Assembly (NCBI GenBank): GCA_944375745.1
Contig: CALWAV010000064.1
Location: 1 to 61,997, forward strand
DNA: 61,997 nucleotides
Direction of reading: 5' to 3'
DNA from: an uncultured Merdimonas sp.
GTDB taxonomy: Bacteria; Bacillota; Clostridia; Lachnospirales; Lachnospiraceae
Positions 34,377-42,342 of the stretch are shown here, piece after piece. Under the pieces are notes generated by a model that was given only the letters and a program-made list of their open reading frames with translations, did no database searches and was not told the DNA's origin. Position 1 is the stretch's first letter; every line of letters starts with the position of its first letter. A program made the translations under genes and the position numbers.

Positions 34377-35995
34377 TAATTATATCCCTTCACCTTTCTG
34401 AACGCGTCTATCAGATCCTCTCTGCCGTCAAATACACGGGCATTTGTGGCAGCGGCAAGCTCATCGAGCTGCTCAGGATCCGCGTCTCCGAACATAATGG
34501 AGAATATGGGCACATCTTCGCCCATTTCCCGGTAATGCTCCATGAACGCGTCATAGGAGCCGCCGGACATCCCGTCTGTCAGCAGGATAACCGCTGGCGT
34601 ATATTGTGAAAGATCATATTGCTGAAGCACGTTCAGCGCTTCATCTGCCGCAATGTACATATCCGTGCCGGAACCCGTCGGCTGTTCCTTCACTTTCTCA
34701 TACAGGGCTTCCAGTTCTCCGCCCGACCCCACAGCCGTGTATTCTGCCAGTACACGGTCATCAAATAATATCAGCACATTGACCTCATCCTTCGAGGCCT
34801 GAAGGAAGTTTTTCTCCGCGTTTTCCTGAATCAGCAGCTGTTCCATGGCTGCCACCAGCTGGTTTCTGCCCTCTCCCGCCATACTGCCGGAATAATCCAG
34901 GCAGTAGATATTCAGCGACGGCTTTTTAAAATCTGTCTGGTACAGGTTCAAAGCCTCAAAAAGCACTTCCGTGGAAGGCATCTTCATGACAGACAGTACC
35001 CGGTCCGGCTGTACGCCCCATTCTGTCCGGAACACATCCTTGTTTTCCTCTGCAATGCCCGTATAGCCTGTACGCCGCCCGGTCCTCTGGATCTCGTTCT
35101 GTACTTCAGCCGAAAGCAGGTACTCCTGAAGCTTCAGAAATGCTTCTTCTTTCTTATCATCGCCATGATCTACGTAGCCAAGGGGCGAATCCGCCAGCGT
35201 CAGCCCGTCATAAGGATAGACCACGTAAAGAGTCTCCTCTCCCCGGCTTTCCAGTTCTTCATTTGCCTGGATAATCAGACATTCATAATTGACCATGGCG
35301 TCATAGCCGCCCTCCAGGAACATATCCTTCAGCCAGTCTGAGCTTCCCGAGGACCGGTCCACGCCGGCAAATAAGGCCTGGATGTCCGACTGAAGCTGAG
35401 GACTCTCCAGATCCTCCTCTGTAATCATATCCGGATTTCCCAGCAGCGCGTAAAGAAATCCTATGTAAGCGCTGGCTCCGGAATTGGACTGGGTGGCGCT
35501 GGTCATGCAGAATTTGAGTTTTCCCGCAGTGATCGCGTCCAGAATATCCCGCACAGACACCTCACGGCCCACAAATCCCAGCTCCTCAGCCAGACTCTGC
35601 CGGATGCCGAATACCACCGGCGAAATGGAAACGGACTCCGCGTGCTTGACTTTATGTCCCGTATCGCCCACATTCAGCCATAGGCTGCTGGCAGGCCAGA
35701 CGGCATCATACTCTGTCTCCTCCTGTTCCAGTTCCCGCATAATATCCAGGGAACCCTGGTAGGTCATCTCAATCCGGATGCCGCTGTCCCGGGAAAACTC
35801 CTCCAGAATCGGCTCCAGTTCCTGATTTTCCGAGCCGGAAATGATTTTCAGGCTCTGCCTTCCATTTCCCAGAACTGTGTCTGCGTTCTGGCCGCTGTCA
35901 TCCGCCCCTCCGCCTCCGAAACCGGAGCAGGCCGTCAGTCCCAGAACCGCCGCCAGCGCTGCTGCACACAAAACTGCCAATCTTCCTGTCTTCAT
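34376..35995 (-). CDS. Lipoprotein with a solute-binding domain fused to a von Willebrand factor A domain
   Basis: About 539 aa. The N-terminal lipoprotein signal ends in the lipobox LTAC near residue 25. Residues of about 50-320 form a type 2 solute-binding-like domain (IISGSENQELEPILEEF, YDAVWPASSLWLNV, CMTSATQSNSGASAYIGF). Residues of about 345-539 form a VWA domain with MIDAS residues DYSGS, a conserved Thr and LLTDGMSGG. It is the first gene of the operon. The SBP-VWA fusion with TelA and XpaC recurs in Firmicutes, but its function is unknown; an envelope-stress sensor or metal-dependent adhesion platform is inference. An alternative ATG lies two codons upstream, closer to the ribosome-binding site. 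Confidence 0.85.
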   Translation of the reverse strand: MKTGRLAVLCAAALAAVLGLTACSGFGGGGADDSGQNADTVLGNGRQSLKIISGSENQELEPILEEFSRDSGIRIEMTYQGSLDIMRELEQEETEYDAVWPASSLWLNVGDTGHKVKHAESVSISPVVFGIRQSLAEELGFVGREVSVRDILDAITAGKLKFCMTSATQSNSGASAYIGFLYALLGNPDMITEEDLESPQLQSDIQALFAGVDRSSGSSDWLKDMFLEGGYDAMVNYECLIIQANEELESRGEETLYVVYPYDGLTLADSPLGYVDHGDDKKEEAFLKLQEYLLSAEVQNEIQRTGRRTGYTGIAEENKDVFRTEWGVQPDRVLSVMKMPSTEVLFEALNLYQTDFKKPSLNIYCLDYSGSMAGEGRNQLVAAMEQLLIQENAEKNFLQASKDEVNVLILFDDRVLAEYTAVGSGGELEALYEKVKEQPTGSGTDMYIAADEALNVLQQYDLSQYTPAVILLTDGMSGGSYDAFMEHYREMGEDVPIFSIMFGDADPEQLDELAAATNARVFDGREDLIDAFRKVKGYN

Positions 35996-36118
35996 CCGCA
36001 TTTCTCCTGTTTATAACAAACTAATTGTATTAAGTCTATCACCTGTTTCTGTTTCCTATCTATCATGGTCTGGTAAAGGGCATGTAAATTTTGTGTTATG
36101 TCTTTTCTTCACACAAAC

Positions 36119-36152
36119 AGCCCCCGGTATGCGGATTGCTGCACACCGGGAG
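36119..36152 (-). terminator. Possible terminator of the spore-protein gene
   Basis: Minus-strand CCCGGTGTGC pairs with GCATACCGGG (10 bp, one G-T pair) around an 8-nt loop. The following T-tract is weak (GGGCTGTTTGTG). It lies about 40 bp after the SASP stop. Confidence 0.5.
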
Positions 36153-36192
36153 CCGTTGTTTCATAGTGTTCGATTTCAGATTGATTTTATTC

Positions 36193-36402
36193 TTACTTTC
36201 CGCTCATCTGCTGTTCCTGCTTCATGATCATCTTTTTAACCATTTCGCCGCCGATGGAACCTGCCTGAGCAGAAGTCAAGTCGCCGTTATAGCCCTCTTT
36301 TAAGGGCACACCCAGCTCGCTGGCTACCTCTTCCTTGAAGCGGTTCATAGCTGCTTTCGCTTCCGGAACTGCCATCTGATTGGACTTGGACTGTTCTGTC
36401 AT
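36193..36402 (-). CDS. Alpha/beta-type small acid-soluble spore protein
   Basis: A 69-aa DNA-binding spore-core protein. It has both family signatures: the central KEEVASELGVPL, a germination-protease-type cleavage context, and the C-terminal YNGDLTSAQAGSIGGEMVKKMI. I chose MTEQSKSN at 36402, with GGAGGTGAT upstream, rather than an ATG 15 bp earlier. It shows that the organism belongs to an endospore-forming lineage. Expression under sigma-G would be expected; I did not identify a clear sigma-G promoter. Confidence 0.95.
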   Translation of the reverse strand: MTEQSKSNQMAVPEAKAAMNRFKEEVASELGVPLKEGYNGDLTSAQAGSIGGEMVKKMIMKQEQQMSGK

Positions 36403-36485
36403 CTGTATCACCTCCATGCTCCTATTGTGCGCCGGAAACGCGGAGTTATGTTGGCAATGACTGGAACTGTCCTGCCGGAATCTGC

Positions 36486-37052
36486 TTAAGCCTTCGCCGG
36501 ACCGTGTCCGTATACGATAGAATCCCGGATCTCGTCCGATTTTGCCTGATCATAAAGCTGGGCAATCAGAGAGAGGCCAAAGGGAATCGCCGTTCCCACG
36601 CCGCGGCTGGTGGTAATGTTTCCGTCGATCACGACGCGGTCTGTCAGAACCTCCGCTCCTGTCAGTCCGTCTTCGCAGCCCGGATAGCAGGTGGCTTTTC
36701 TGCCCTTTAAAAGACCGGCAGCTCCAAGCACGGTAGGCGCCGCGCAGATGGCTGCGATCTTCTTTCCTTTTTCATCGAATTCTTTCAGAAGGTCCAGAAG
36801 GGGCGCGTACTCCTTCAGATGCAGGGTGCCGGGCATGCCTCCCGGAAGCACCAGAAGATCCGTATCGGAGAAATCCATGTCAGCAAATTTTTTATCTGCC
36901 GCAACGATGATTCCATGGCTGCCTGCCACTTCCAGGCGGTCTCCGATAGATACCATTGTCACCTGGGCGCCGGCTCTTCTGAGCAGGTCCACCTGTGTCA
37001 GGGCTTCTACCTCTTCAAAACCTTCCGCAAGAAAAATACTTATTTTTTTCAC
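36486..37052 (-). CDS. DJ-1/PfpI family protein
   Basis: A 188-aa DJ-1-like protein (YajL/ThiJ clade). The nucleophile Cys103 sits in AAICAAPTVLG, the partner Glu is in AEGFEEVEAL (residues 14-15) and LVLPGGMPG forms the oxyanion region. The C-terminus has NITTSRGVGTAIPFGLSL. Family members act in oxidative-stress protection or as glyoxalase/deglycase-like enzymes; the specific activity is not predictable. It is monocistronic, with a divergent CYTH gene on the other side of the promoter region. Confidence 0.92.
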   Translation of the reverse strand: MKKISIFLAEGFEEVEALTQVDLLRRAGAQVTMVSIGDRLEVAGSHGIIVAADKKFADMDFSDTDLLVLPGGMPGTLHLKEYAPLLDLLKEFDEKGKKIAAICAAPTVLGAAGLLKGRKATCYPGCEDGLTGAEVLTDRVVIDGNITTSRGVGTAIPFGLSLIAQLYDQAKSDEIRDSIVYGHGPAKA

Positions 37053-37087
37053 AGTAACTCCTCCTCTTTTTCAGTCTATTTTTTAAC

Positions 37088-37116
37088 ATTATAACAAATT
37101 ATCGTTGTATTATCCA
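37088..37116 (-). promoter_or_regulatory. Promoter of the DJ-1 gene
   Basis: Minus-strand TGGATA (37111-37116), 17 bp, TATAAT (37088-37093), about 35 bp upstream of the start. Confidence 0.5.
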
Positions 37117-37189
37117 GTATGATATGTTAGCATCTGTATACAAAGAGCACGCGTCTGTGCCCGCAGCATCCGCTGAGAAAGGAGATTTT

Positions 37190-37639
37190 ATGGAAATCGA
37201 ACGTAAATTTTTGATCAACACACTTCCCGGTAATCTGGACTCTTACTCTTTCCACACCCTGGAACAGGCTTATCTCTGCACAGAGCCGGTAGTACGCGTC
37301 CGGCGCAGCGATGATGAATATATCCTCACCTACAAATCAAAGGGGCTGATGAGCCGGGAGGAATATAATCTTCCTCTGACAGCCGAAAGCTATGAGCACC
37401 TGAAAGCAAAGGCAGACGGCAATGTTATCCGCAAACGCCGGTATCTCATACCCCTGGAATCAGGCCTGACCATTGAGCTGGATCTCTTTGAGCCGCCTTT
37501 TGAAGGGCTGATTCTGGCTGAAGTGGAATTTCCATCAGAAGAGGAAGCCAACGCCTTTCTTCCCCCTGCATGGTTCGGGGAAGAGGTTACCTGGTCTACC
37601 GAGTACCACAACAGCACATTGAGCCAGAAAAAATTCTGA
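37190..37639 (+). CDS. CYTH domain-containing protein
   Basis: A 149-aa triphosphate tunnel metalloenzyme-type protein. It begins MEIERKFLI, the EXEXK signature that binds metal and triphosphate. Tunnel-lining basic and acidic residues are visible in VVRVRRSDDEYILTYKSKG, REEYNLPL, IRKRRYLIP and IELDLFEPP, with LAEVEFPSEEEA as the late acidic strand. Such proteins hydrolyse tripolyphosphate or nucleoside triphosphates; the substrate here is unknown. The start has AAAGGAG 5 nt upstream. Confidence 0.9.
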   Translation: MEIERKFLINTLPGNLDSYSFHTLEQAYLCTEPVVRVRRSDDEYILTYKSKGLMSREEYNLPLTAESYEHLKAKADGNVIRKRRYLIPLESGLTIELDLFEPPFEGLILAEVEFPSEEEANAFLPPAWFGEEVTWSTEYHNSTLSQKKF

Positions 37640-37698
37640 TTTTGTCATCGTTCAATGACATTTTAAGGCATGTCTGCTACGTTTTCTTCCATCGCGAA

Positions 37699-37722
37699 TA
37701 TACCGGTCCTGAAACTGGTATA
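37699..37722 (+). promoter_or_regulatory. Palindrome over the -10 box of the XRE gene
   Basis: TATACC (37699-37704) and GGTATA (37717-37722) form a dyad; extended arms ATACCGGT and AACTGGTAT match at 7 of 8 positions. The right arm contains the extended -10 TGG-TATAAT (37719-37724). Placement over the promoter of a regulator gene suggests an autoregulatory operator. Confidence 0.5.
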
Positions 37723-37755
37723 ATAATGCCATTATTCTGGGAAGGAGCATGCGGA

Positions 37756-38157
37756 ATGTCTGAATTGAAACTGGCCGTGAATATGCGCATTCTGCGTGAA
37801 GTCTATGGGTATTCTCAGGAAGATGTCAGCAGCCTGCTCCACATAGCCCGTCAAACCTACTCCAATTACGAAAGAGGAAAACGGATCCCGGATATTCTTA
37901 CGATTGTGAAGATTGCAGCCCTTTACCACATCACCGTGGATCAGCTTCTTTTCGGCGATTTCACAGGTGTTCACGCCACGGAAGACATCATCCGCGATCA
38001 CAGCGCCGTCACGCCGGAGGAAAGCCTCATTCGTCTGAACGGTTCGGAAGCCCGCATGCTCATGGAATATAAATCTCTTCCGAAAGAGACCCAGAAGGAA
38101 ATTCGTGAATTTGTCAGTTTCAAAAAACAGCTGCTCTCCACAGAACCCCAGCCGTAG
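37756..38157 (+). CDS. XRE-family transcriptional regulator
   Basis: A 133-aa protein with an N-terminal Cro/C1-type helix-turn-helix at about residues 8-62: MRILREVYGYSQEDVSSLL, then IARQTYSNYERGKRIPD and VKIAALYHITVDQLLFGD. The C-terminal half has no recognised ligand domain but contains YKSLPKETQKEIREFVSF, common in phage-repressor-like regulators. The start at 37756 has AAGGAG 8 nt upstream; longer in-frame extensions have no ribosome-binding site. A palindrome overlaps its promoter, suggesting autorepression. Confidence 0.9.
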   Translation: MSELKLAVNMRILREVYGYSQEDVSSLLHIARQTYSNYERGKRIPDILTIVKIAALYHITVDQLLFGDFTGVHATEDIIRDHSAVTPEESLIRLNGSEARMLMEYKSLPKETQKEIREFVSFKKQLLSTEPQP

Positions 38158-38182
38158 CTGAGATCGATAAATAAAATCAAAC

Positions 38183-38237
38183 AAAAACAGAGGACACAGG
38201 AATCTGCCGTCAGATTTCTTCTGTATCCTCTGTTTTT
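38183..38237. terminator. Bidirectional terminator between XRE and pyrC genes
   Basis: AAAAACAGAGGAcACAG (38183-38199) pairs with CTGTATCCTCTGTTTTT (38221-38237) with a single mismatch. T-runs lie on both strands, suiting both converging genes. Confidence 0.88.
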
Positions 38238-38274
38238 CTATTTTTTATGGTTTTATCTTTTCTGTATCTGTCAG

Positions 38275-39549
38275 CTATTCCGCCTCATAAACAATCCGGC
38301 CTCCGCAGATGGTATAACGCACCCGCCCGCAGAGCTTCCTTCCCAAAAACGGGGAATTGGAAGAACGTGAATGAAAGCCTTCCACAGTCCACTCCTCATT
38401 TTCATCAAAAAGAACCAGGTCTGCAGGAGCCCCCGCCTTGATGCCCTCGCAGGGCAGATGATACAGTCTGGCCGGATTCCTGCTCATTCTTTCCATCAGC
38501 TGCATCAGAGTCAGATGTCCGGGCTTGACCAGACAAGTGATGCCCAGAGCCAGGGCCGTCTCAAGCCCAAGGATTCCACTGGGCGCTTCTGTCAGCGGAA
38601 GCGCCTTTTCTTCCGCACTATGGGGCGCGTGATCAGTGGCAATGATGCTGATGGTCCCATCCTTCAGCCCCTCAATAACCGCCAGCCGGTCCTGCTCCGT
38701 GCGGAGAGGCGGATTCATCTTCGCCAGAGTTCCATATTTCAGAACATCCTCCTCTGTCATCGCAAAATGATGAGGCGCGGCCTCCGCCGTCACATGAGAG
38801 CCCTTCTGTCTGGAACGGCGCACCGCCTCCACAGCTCCCGCCGTGCTGATATGCTGAATATTTACGCTGGCTCCTGTCTCCTCTGCCAGGCGGCAGTCCC
38901 GCTCTACCATGGAGATTTCTGCCTCCGCGGAGGAGCCTCCGATTCCCAGCTGCTTTGACACGGCTCCTCTGTTAATTCCATTATTTTCGATATAAGCCGG
39001 ATTTTCCTCATGGAGGCTGATGGGCACATTCAGACGGGCCGCCTGCTCCATGGCTGCCCGCAGAACTTTCTCATCCAGGATAGGCTTTCCGTCATCCGTA
39101 AAACCGGCGGCCCCAAGGCGGCGGAGCTGCTCCATGCCTGTGAGCTCCTTTCCCTCCATGCCTTTGGTCACTGTTCCACAGGCCAGCACATGGATTCCTG
39201 TCTCCTTTCCCTTTTCCAATACATAGGAAAGCGTCTCAGGATTGTCAATCTCCGGCTTTGTGTTCGCCATGCAGACCACCGTGGTAAAGCCGCCTGCGGC
39301 AGCGGCCGCCGCTCCCGTCAGGATATCTTCCTTATAGGTCAGTCCCGGATCCCGGAAATGAACATGGACATCCACCAGTCCCGGCGCAAGGGTCAGGCCG
39401 GAAGCATCCACAATCCGCTCACAGCGGCTCTCATCCAGCTCTCCTATCGCCGCGATCCTGCCATTTTCTATGAGAACATCTGCTTTCTTTTCTGTCCCGT
39501 TTACCGGATCCAGAATTTTCGCTCCGCAAATCCCTGTCGTACCTGTCAT
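38275..39549 (-). CDS. pyrC: Dihydroorotase
   Basis: A 424-aa zinc amidohydrolase that cyclises carbamoyl aspartate to dihydroorotate in de novo pyrimidine synthesis. Metal-site blocks are DVHVHFRDPGLTYKED, NIQHISTAGAVEAV, AEAAPHHFAMTEEDV and ATDHAPHS; ALGITCLVKPGHLT and NPARLYHLP follow. Class I type by length. Its ATG overlaps the stop of a solute-binding lipoprotein gene by 4 bp, an unusual partner. pyrB and pyrI are encoded 17 kb away in the same window. Confidence 0.95.
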   Translation of the reverse strand: MTGTTGICGAKILDPVNGTEKKADVLIENGRIAAIGELDESRCERIVDASGLTLAPGLVDVHVHFRDPGLTYKEDILTGAAAAAAGGFTTVVCMANTKPEIDNPETLSYVLEKGKETGIHVLACGTVTKGMEGKELTGMEQLRRLGAAGFTDDGKPILDEKVLRAAMEQAARLNVPISLHEENPAYIENNGINRGAVSKQLGIGGSSAEAEISMVERDCRLAEETGASVNIQHISTAGAVEAVRRSRQKGSHVTAEAAPHHFAMTEEDVLKYGTLAKMNPPLRTEQDRLAVIEGLKDGTISIIATDHAPHSAEEKALPLTEAPSGILGLETALALGITCLVKPGHLTLMQLMERMSRNPARLYHLPCEGIKAGAPADLVLFDENEEWTVEGFHSRSSNSPFLGRKLCGRVRYTICGGRIVYEAE

Positions 39550-40952
39550 TCTTCCTTCTCTTCCTTTACCAGCGTCTTATTGGCATACTCCACAAAGCTG
39601 TCCGTGGCATCCTCCACACTGTATTCCTCATTCAAGATCTCTGTCTCCATCTGATACCAGTAGACACGCATTTCCTCAAAGCCGTCTACCTTATTATAAT
39701 ATGTGCCGCTGTAGGGCATCAGAGCCTCGTAAAGCTGGGCGTCAGCATTTCCCTCATAGACGTCGCCCATGGAGGTCCTCACCGGAAAGGCTCCGCTGCG
39801 CACTACATTTTCCTTTGCCACTGCCTCATCATTGCAGAGAAAATCCACCAGATAGCGGGAAGCCTGCAGCTTGTCCGCGTCAGCGTTATTAAAAATGCAG
39901 AAACCATTCAGCATATATTCCAAAGATGGAACTCCGTCCGCAGAAGGGTAGGGCATTACAACTACTTCCACTCCGTTCTGAGCCAGGGCCTCCGCATTGC
40001 TGAGCGCCTGGGGCAGACTCCAGAGCAGGCAGTAGGAATTTTCCCCGCTCACAAAGGAAGCTACCGCGTCCGCGCCGGAGGAGCCGGAACCATTCAGAAT
40101 CCATCCCTTTTCCATCCATTCCTTTATCTTGGTCAGAGCCTGACGGTTCTCCTCACTGTCCATCGTATACGCTGTCATATCCTCATTCATCAGGCTGCCG
40201 TCATACAGGTTCGTGATAAAGGAACGTGTGGCGTAATCTCCCGCGATACCGGAGCAGTAAAGCATGCCGCTGTTGAAGCTGGAGGCGTTCAGCCTCTCCA
40301 GCACCTGCTCAAACGCATCTGTAGTCCAGGCGCAGGCTCCCTCCCGGTTCATCAGCTCAATAGCCCCGGAGCTCTCTATCATATACCGGTTGAAAGCCAT
40401 CACGTAATTGGAACCGCTCAAAGGATACATGACATAAGCGTCTCCATTTCTGCAGGCGCTTAAGATTCCCTCACTTACAATATCGGAGACCACATCCTCC
40501 GTAAACATATCGCTGATATCCGCCAGAACGCCCTTCTTGGCGTAAGAGCTGATTCTTCCCGGCTCGTCCAGCAGCACATTGGGCATCTCTCCGCTTTCGG
40601 ATTCAATCAGGCTCTGTACCTGGTTCGGGCCGTCCGTATAATCCAGCATCCGAAGCTCTACCGTAATATTCGGATACTTTTTATTGAACTCCTGGATCAG
40701 CTGCTGCTCATAGGCGCCATCCTCCTGCCCTTCCTCCTGGACAAAAATCGGATAGGTCCACCAGGTAATTGTGGTTTCCAGATCAGACAGAGCTTCTGTC
40801 TGTTCTTCTTCCTTCGGCTGAACCTCCGTCACTTCTATTTTGATATCATCTGTCTCTCCGCTCTGCGCATCGCTGCTTTTGCAGCCCACAAGCAGGGCAG
40901 AAAAGACTCCCGTAAACGCGGCCAGCGCCGCCAGTTTTTTCCAAACAGACAT
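39546..40952 (-). CDS. Extracellular solute-binding lipoprotein (family 1)
   Basis: About 468 aa. The lipoprotein signal (KKLAALAAFTGVFSALLVGC) ends in the lipobox LVGC. The mature part is a sugar-type ABC solute-binding fold: ETTITWWTYPIFV, QQLIQEFNKKYPNITVELR, GEMPNVLLDEPGRI, YPLSGSNYVMAFNR, SYCLLWSLPQALSNA and VAKENVVRSGAFPVR. No permease or ATPase genes are adjacent, so it is an orphan receptor here. I chose MSVWKK at 40952, with AAGGAGG upstream at a rather long spacing. The gene is translationally coupled to pyrC. Confidence 0.87.
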   Translation of the reverse strand: MSVWKKLAALAAFTGVFSALLVGCKSSDAQSGETDDIKIEVTEVQPKEEEQTEALSDLETTITWWTYPIFVQEEGQEDGAYEQQLIQEFNKKYPNITVELRMLDYTDGPNQVQSLIESESGEMPNVLLDEPGRISSYAKKGVLADISDMFTEDVVSDIVSEGILSACRNGDAYVMYPLSGSNYVMAFNRYMIESSGAIELMNREGACAWTTDAFEQVLERLNASSFNSGMLYCSGIAGDYATRSFITNLYDGSLMNEDMTAYTMDSEENRQALTKIKEWMEKGWILNGSGSSGADAVASFVSGENSYCLLWSLPQALSNAEALAQNGVEVVVMPYPSADGVPSLEYMLNGFCIFNNADADKLQASRYLVDFLCNDEAVAKENVVRSGAFPVRTSMGDVYEGNADAQLYEALMPYSGTYYNKVDGFEEMRVYWYQMETEILNEEYSVEDATDSFVEYANKTLVKEEKEE

Positions 40953-41076
40953 GCTTCTGTCTTGCCTCCTTAATCCCAGTGCCGCCATGCGCAGACGCCT
41001 GATTACTGCTCTGCGCTGACCTTATCACTATAACACAGATAACTACCGGGGACAAGAGGAAATACCCGGTTTCCGG

Positions 41077-41106
41077 TTGACAAGCTTTTCTTCTATAGTA
41101 TACAAT
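41077..41106 (+). promoter_or_regulatory. Promoter of the E2-like acyltransferase gene
   Basis: TTGACA (41077-41082), 16 bp, TATACA (41099-41104); alternatively TACAAT at an 18-bp spacing. It lies about 40 bp upstream of the ATG. Confidence 0.6.
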
Positions 41107-41144
41107 AGGGGAGGCTAAAAACGCGAGGGGAGTTAAAATATCAA

Positions 41145-42059
41145 ATGAAACCTTTGGAAGGAAGAAAACGCCGCTGGGGCGACAGAAATGACGGCTTTCT
41201 TGTAAGGAATCTGGATCCCATGGGAAAGCTGATTCCTTTTATCATGAAAAGCAAGGCGGACAGCTGGGTGCTGTTCGAGGACCGCATTGACATCACACAT
41301 ACACAGGACTTTCTGCATCAGATGCGGAAAGGGGAGATTCCCGGCCTGACACTCTACCATATTATTTTTGCAGCGATTGTACGCACCTATTCCCAGGTGC
41401 CGGAGCTGAACCGCTTTGTTGCCAGAAGCAATATCTACGCCCGCAGCGAAATGAAAGGCTCCATGGTAGTCATGAAGGGCATGCAGCGCGACAGTGAGCG
41501 CACCACCATCATGCCCCGTTTTGAAATGGACGCCACATTAAAAGAAGTATCTGGCGAAATACAGGCCCTGGCCAATCCCATCGACCGCACCAAAAAAGTG
41601 GCCGAGGATGAGAACCGGAATGACTTCGACAAGCTGGAGCTGGCCTTAAGCCTGATTCCCAACTGGCTGATTTCTTTCGTATTCAGCCTGCTGAAGCTTC
41701 TGGACCGCCATGGCTGGATCCCGAAAAAAATCACGGACTTAAGTCCTTTCCATGCCAGCTTCTTTATCACAAACATGGGCTCCATCGGAATGCAGCCAGT
41801 CTACCACCACATCTATGAATTCGGCACCATCTCTGTATTCGGCGCCATCGGAAGCAAGGAGACCATCCATGAGCCGGATCGGAACGGCGTGCTCCGCCGG
41901 AAGACCTATCTGAACATGAAATTCGTCGTGGACGAGCGTATCTGCGACGGCTTCATCTTCGCTCTCGGCTTCAAGCACATCAAAAGCTGCATCTCCAAGC
42001 CGGAGCAGCTGATGGAACGTCCCAAACAGGTGGTTCATGACAGGATCGACAGGAAATGA
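41145..42059 (+). CDS. Stand-alone 2-oxoacid dehydrogenase E2-like acyltransferase domain protein
   Basis: A 304-aa protein of the CoA-dependent E2/chloramphenicol acetyltransferase fold: LTLYHIIFAAIVRTYSQVPEL, SPFHASFFITNMGSIGMQPV and a terminal KFVVDERICDGFIFALGF. In catalytic E2 and CAT enzymes the last block is HxxxDG; here the position of the catalytic His is Glu (DERICDG), so classical acyl transfer is unlikely or altered. There is no lipoyl or E1/E3-binding domain, and no dehydrogenase genes lie nearby. The start is the ATG at 41145, with GGGGAG somewhat distant. The function is unknown. Confidence 0.8.
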   Translation: MKPLEGRKRRWGDRNDGFLVRNLDPMGKLIPFIMKSKADSWVLFEDRIDITHTQDFLHQMRKGEIPGLTLYHIIFAAIVRTYSQVPELNRFVARSNIYARSEMKGSMVVMKGMQRDSERTTIMPRFEMDATLKEVSGEIQALANPIDRTKKVAEDENRNDFDKLELALSLIPNWLISFVFSLLKLLDRHGWIPKKITDLSPFHASFFITNMGSIGMQPVYHHIYEFGTISVFGAIGSKETIHEPDRNGVLRRKTYLNMKFVVDERICDGFIFALGFKHIKSCISKPEQLMERPKQVVHDRIDRK

Positions 42060-42086
42060 CTTTCTGATTCCTGAACTCCAAAATGC

Positions 42087-42147
42087 AAAAGAGCCGCTGG
42101 GCATCCCGCTGATTTTCTGAGAATCCGGGATGCACACGGCTCTTTTT
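42087..42147. terminator. Bidirectional terminator between the E2-like gene and tRNA-Leu
   Basis: AAAAGAGCCG (42087-42096) pairs with CGGCTCTTTTT (42137-42147), with inner GGGCATCCC/GGGATGC pairing. T-runs lie on both strands, terminating both the plus-strand gene and the minus-strand tRNA. Confidence 0.88.
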
Positions 42148-42163
42148 CTGTTCCATTCAAACC

Positions 42164-42244
<81 letters not shown>

Positions 42245-42260
42245 TTAACCACCGGATTTT

Positions 42261-42290
42261 ATTTTACAACAGGCAGGCGCAGACCGTCAA
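42261..42290 (-). promoter_or_regulatory. Promoter of tRNA-Leu
   Basis: Minus-strand TTGACG (42285-42290), 18 bp, TAAAAT (42261-42266), 16 bp ahead of the mature tRNA 5' end. Confidence 0.65.
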
Positions 42291-42342
42291 GGAAAATTGT
42301 ATTCTGCGCATAAGCCCTGGATTTTCTGCGCATACTTCCTGT

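Noticed and set aside
34376-36001. Complete ABC import system around the binding-protein genes
   Set aside because: No permease or ATPase is encoded within the operon or next to it.
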